NCBI GenBank assembly: GCA_025210575.1
Contig: JAOARK010000058.1
Location: 1-6,060 of the forward strand
Reading direction: 5' to 3'
DNA: 6,060 nucleotides
DNA from: Schleiferiaceae bacterium
GTDB taxonomy: Bacteria > Bacteroidota > Bacteroidia > Flavobacteriales > Schleiferiaceae
Shown here piece after piece: positions 4,642-6,060 of this stretch. Every line of letters starts with the position of its first letter. The stretch's first letter is position 1. The notes below the pieces were generated by a model. The model saw nothing but the letters and a program-made list of their open reading frames with translations. It was not told the origin of the DNA and searched no databases. Both the position numbers and the translations under genes were made by a program.

Positions 4642-6060
4642 ATGATTACGCATATTTCAGTTCAAAACTATGCTCTCATCGAGAGGTTAGAATTGTCTTT
4701 CAATAATGGTTTTAGCGTTTTTACTGGAGAGACTGGAGCAGGAAAGTCTATATTACTAGGAGCCATAGGGTTATGTTTAGGAAAAAGGGCTGATGCATCT
4801 GTTTTGAAGAATACAGATGCCAAATGCGTGGTAGAATTAAGCTTGGCAACTCCGTCTTCAAAATGGAAATCATCTTTCGAAGAGTTGGATATTGATTTTC
4901 AAGAAGAAAGCATATTTAGAAGAGAAGTTACGAGCAATGGGCGATCACGTTCTTTTGTTAACGATACTCCAGTAAAGTTAGAGACCCTTCAAAGAATTGG
5001 AAGCAGACTTGTTGACATCCATTCTCAACATGACACTATCCTATTAAATAATTCAGCTTATCAGTTAGAAATTGTAGACGCTGTAGCGAAGAATAGCAAA
5101 GCAAAAGATCTTTATTCAGCAGACTTTAACGACTATTTGAAGGCAAAAAGAGAACTTCAGGAATTTCAAGATTCTTTTAAAGGAGAGATAGATGTTGATT
5201 ACTTGACTTTTTTAGTTTCAGAGTTAGACGAAGCAAACATTCAAAATGACGAACTTGAGTCGCTGCGCTCTGAAATGGAATTGCTCGAGAAAGCCGAAGA
5301 AATACAGATGGCCTTGTCTTCTGCGCAACATTTGTTAGAGAATGATAATGCAGGTGTTGTAGTGCAACTGAATGAGATTATTCAGCACATAAAAGATCTT
5401 TCGGGAATTAATTCAATTTTTCAAGAATTACACGAAAGACTTGAATCCAGTCTCATTGAACTTAAAGATATTTCTCAAGAAGTAGAATTGGAATCTACAA
5501 AGGTGGAATTAAACCCTCAACGCTTACAAGAGGTTCAAGAGCGGTACAACATGTTACAGCATCTGTTGAGCAAGCATCGCGTAAATACGTTAGAGGAATT
5601 AACAGAGAAGCATCAAGAGTTGGCGGATCAGCTCTTTGCGGTCAATAATCGCTCTGGGGAATTAGAACGATTAGAAAAAGAAGTAAAAAAATGCCATGAG
5701 ACAGCAATCGCATCAGCTGCCAAGCTCACAGATTCGCGTATAAAAGTGAGTAAAAAACTACAGTTGGAGATCAATAAAATCTGTAAAGAATTAAACTTTC
5801 AATCCCCAGATTTCAGATTGAACATTACACCAGCTAAGCTTTTAAGCCAATCTGGGAATGATGAAATGAAATTTTTGTTTAGCGCCAATAAAGGGCATGA
5901 ACCTAAGCCATTGGCAAAAGCTGCAAGTGGAGGGGAACTTTCCAGAGTTATGCTGGCCCTTAAAAGTATTATGGCACAGTCTCATGATCTACCTGCAATA
6001 ATCTTTGATGAGATTGATACCGGGGTTTCAGGAGATACGGCAACTAAAGTAGCAGGAATC
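4642..6060 (+). CDS. recN: DNA repair protein RecN (3'-truncated by window edge)
   Basis: SMC-like ATPase acting in double-strand break repair with RecA. The frame is open from ATG 4642 to the last base, giving 473 residues; RecN is usually about 550, so some 80 C-terminal residues are outside the window. The start MITHISVQNYALIERLEL is the typical RecN N-terminus. Motifs in order: Walker A GETGAGKS (29-36), Q-loop region VDIHSQHD (Gln 129), a central Glu/Leu/Gln-rich coiled-coil region (about 150-390, with a short hinge of the RecN type), ABC signature SGGELSR (429-435), and Walker B AIIFDEID (452-459) with the catalytic Glu 457, followed by TGVSGDTA. All ATPase elements that lie in the window are intact. 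It follows the DUF4835 gene by 33 nt without a clear Shine-Dalgarno sequence (A-rich leader AAAACAAATTT). It is probably the distal gene of the bamD operon, unless the palindrome at 4613-4625 marks separate control. Confidence 0.96.
   Translation, partial: MITHISVQNYALIERLELSFNNGFSVFTGETGAGKSILLGAIGLCLGKRADASVLKNTDAKCVVELSLATPSSKWKSSFEELDIDFQEESIFRREVTSNGRSRSFVNDTPVKLETLQRIGSRLVDIHSQHDTILLNNSAYQLEIVDAVAKNSKAKDLYSADFNDYLKAKRELQEFQDSFKGEIDVDYLTFLVSELDEANIQNDELESLRSEMELLEKAEEIQMALSSAQHLLENDNAGVVVQLNEIIQHIKDLSGINSIFQELHERLESSLIELKDISQEVELESTKVELNPQRLQEVQERYNMLQHLLSKHRVNTLEELTEKHQELADQLFAVNNRSGELERLEKEVKKCHETAIASAAKLTDSRIKVSKKLQLEINKICKELNFQSPDFRLNITPAKLLSQSGNDEMKFLFSANKGHEPKPLAKAASGGELSRVMLALKSIMAQSHDLPAIIFDEIDTGVSGDTATKVAGI

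Noticed and set aside
4673..4685. CTCTC-ATC-GAGAG hairpin near the start of recN as a third attenuator
   Set aside because: The stem is 5 bp and no T-tract follows, so it does not look like a terminator.

Overview
The window looks like the chromosome of a member of the Bacteroidota, most likely Flavobacteriales. Three things point there: the gene order bamD - rpoZ - coaBC - DUF4835 - recN, the Bacteroidota-type form of the omega subunit and of the DUF4835 protein, and the scarcity of Shine-Dalgarno sequences together with a TAnnTTTG-type -7 promoter element ahead of bamD. The DNA is AT-rich and composition looks even throughout. I see no mobile element, CRISPR array, tRNA or rRNA. All seven genes are on the + strand and coding density is very high.

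Layout. Bases 1-725 hold the 3' part of dapA (lysine/diaminopimelate synthesis). A complete ferritin gene (728-1237) follows after only 2 nt and ends at a textbook intrinsic terminator (1243-1269). A 143-nt gap carries that terminator and a candidate promoter (1338-1368). The second transcription unit then begins: bamD (1381-2181), rpoZ (2184-2507), coaBC (2511-3713), a DUF4835 exported protein (3706-4608) and recN (4642 to the window end, incomplete). Spacings of 2, 3, -8 and 33 nt indicate one operon. It mixes outer-membrane biogenesis, transcription, coenzyme A synthesis, a Bacteroidota-specific envelope protein and DNA repair, so it is a housekeeping cluster and not a single pathway.

The window is mainly core genome; I found no undescribed multi-gene system. 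The observations most worth checking are (i) two perfect hairpin-plus-T-tract structures that look like intrinsic terminators but lie just inside the starts of coaBC and the DUF4835 gene, possible translation-dependent attenuators within the operon; (ii) a CoaC domain in which the Asn and Cys corresponding to E. coli CoaBC N125 and C158 are Asp and Ser; and (iii) a DapA that lacks the side chains used for lysine feedback inhibition in E. coli.
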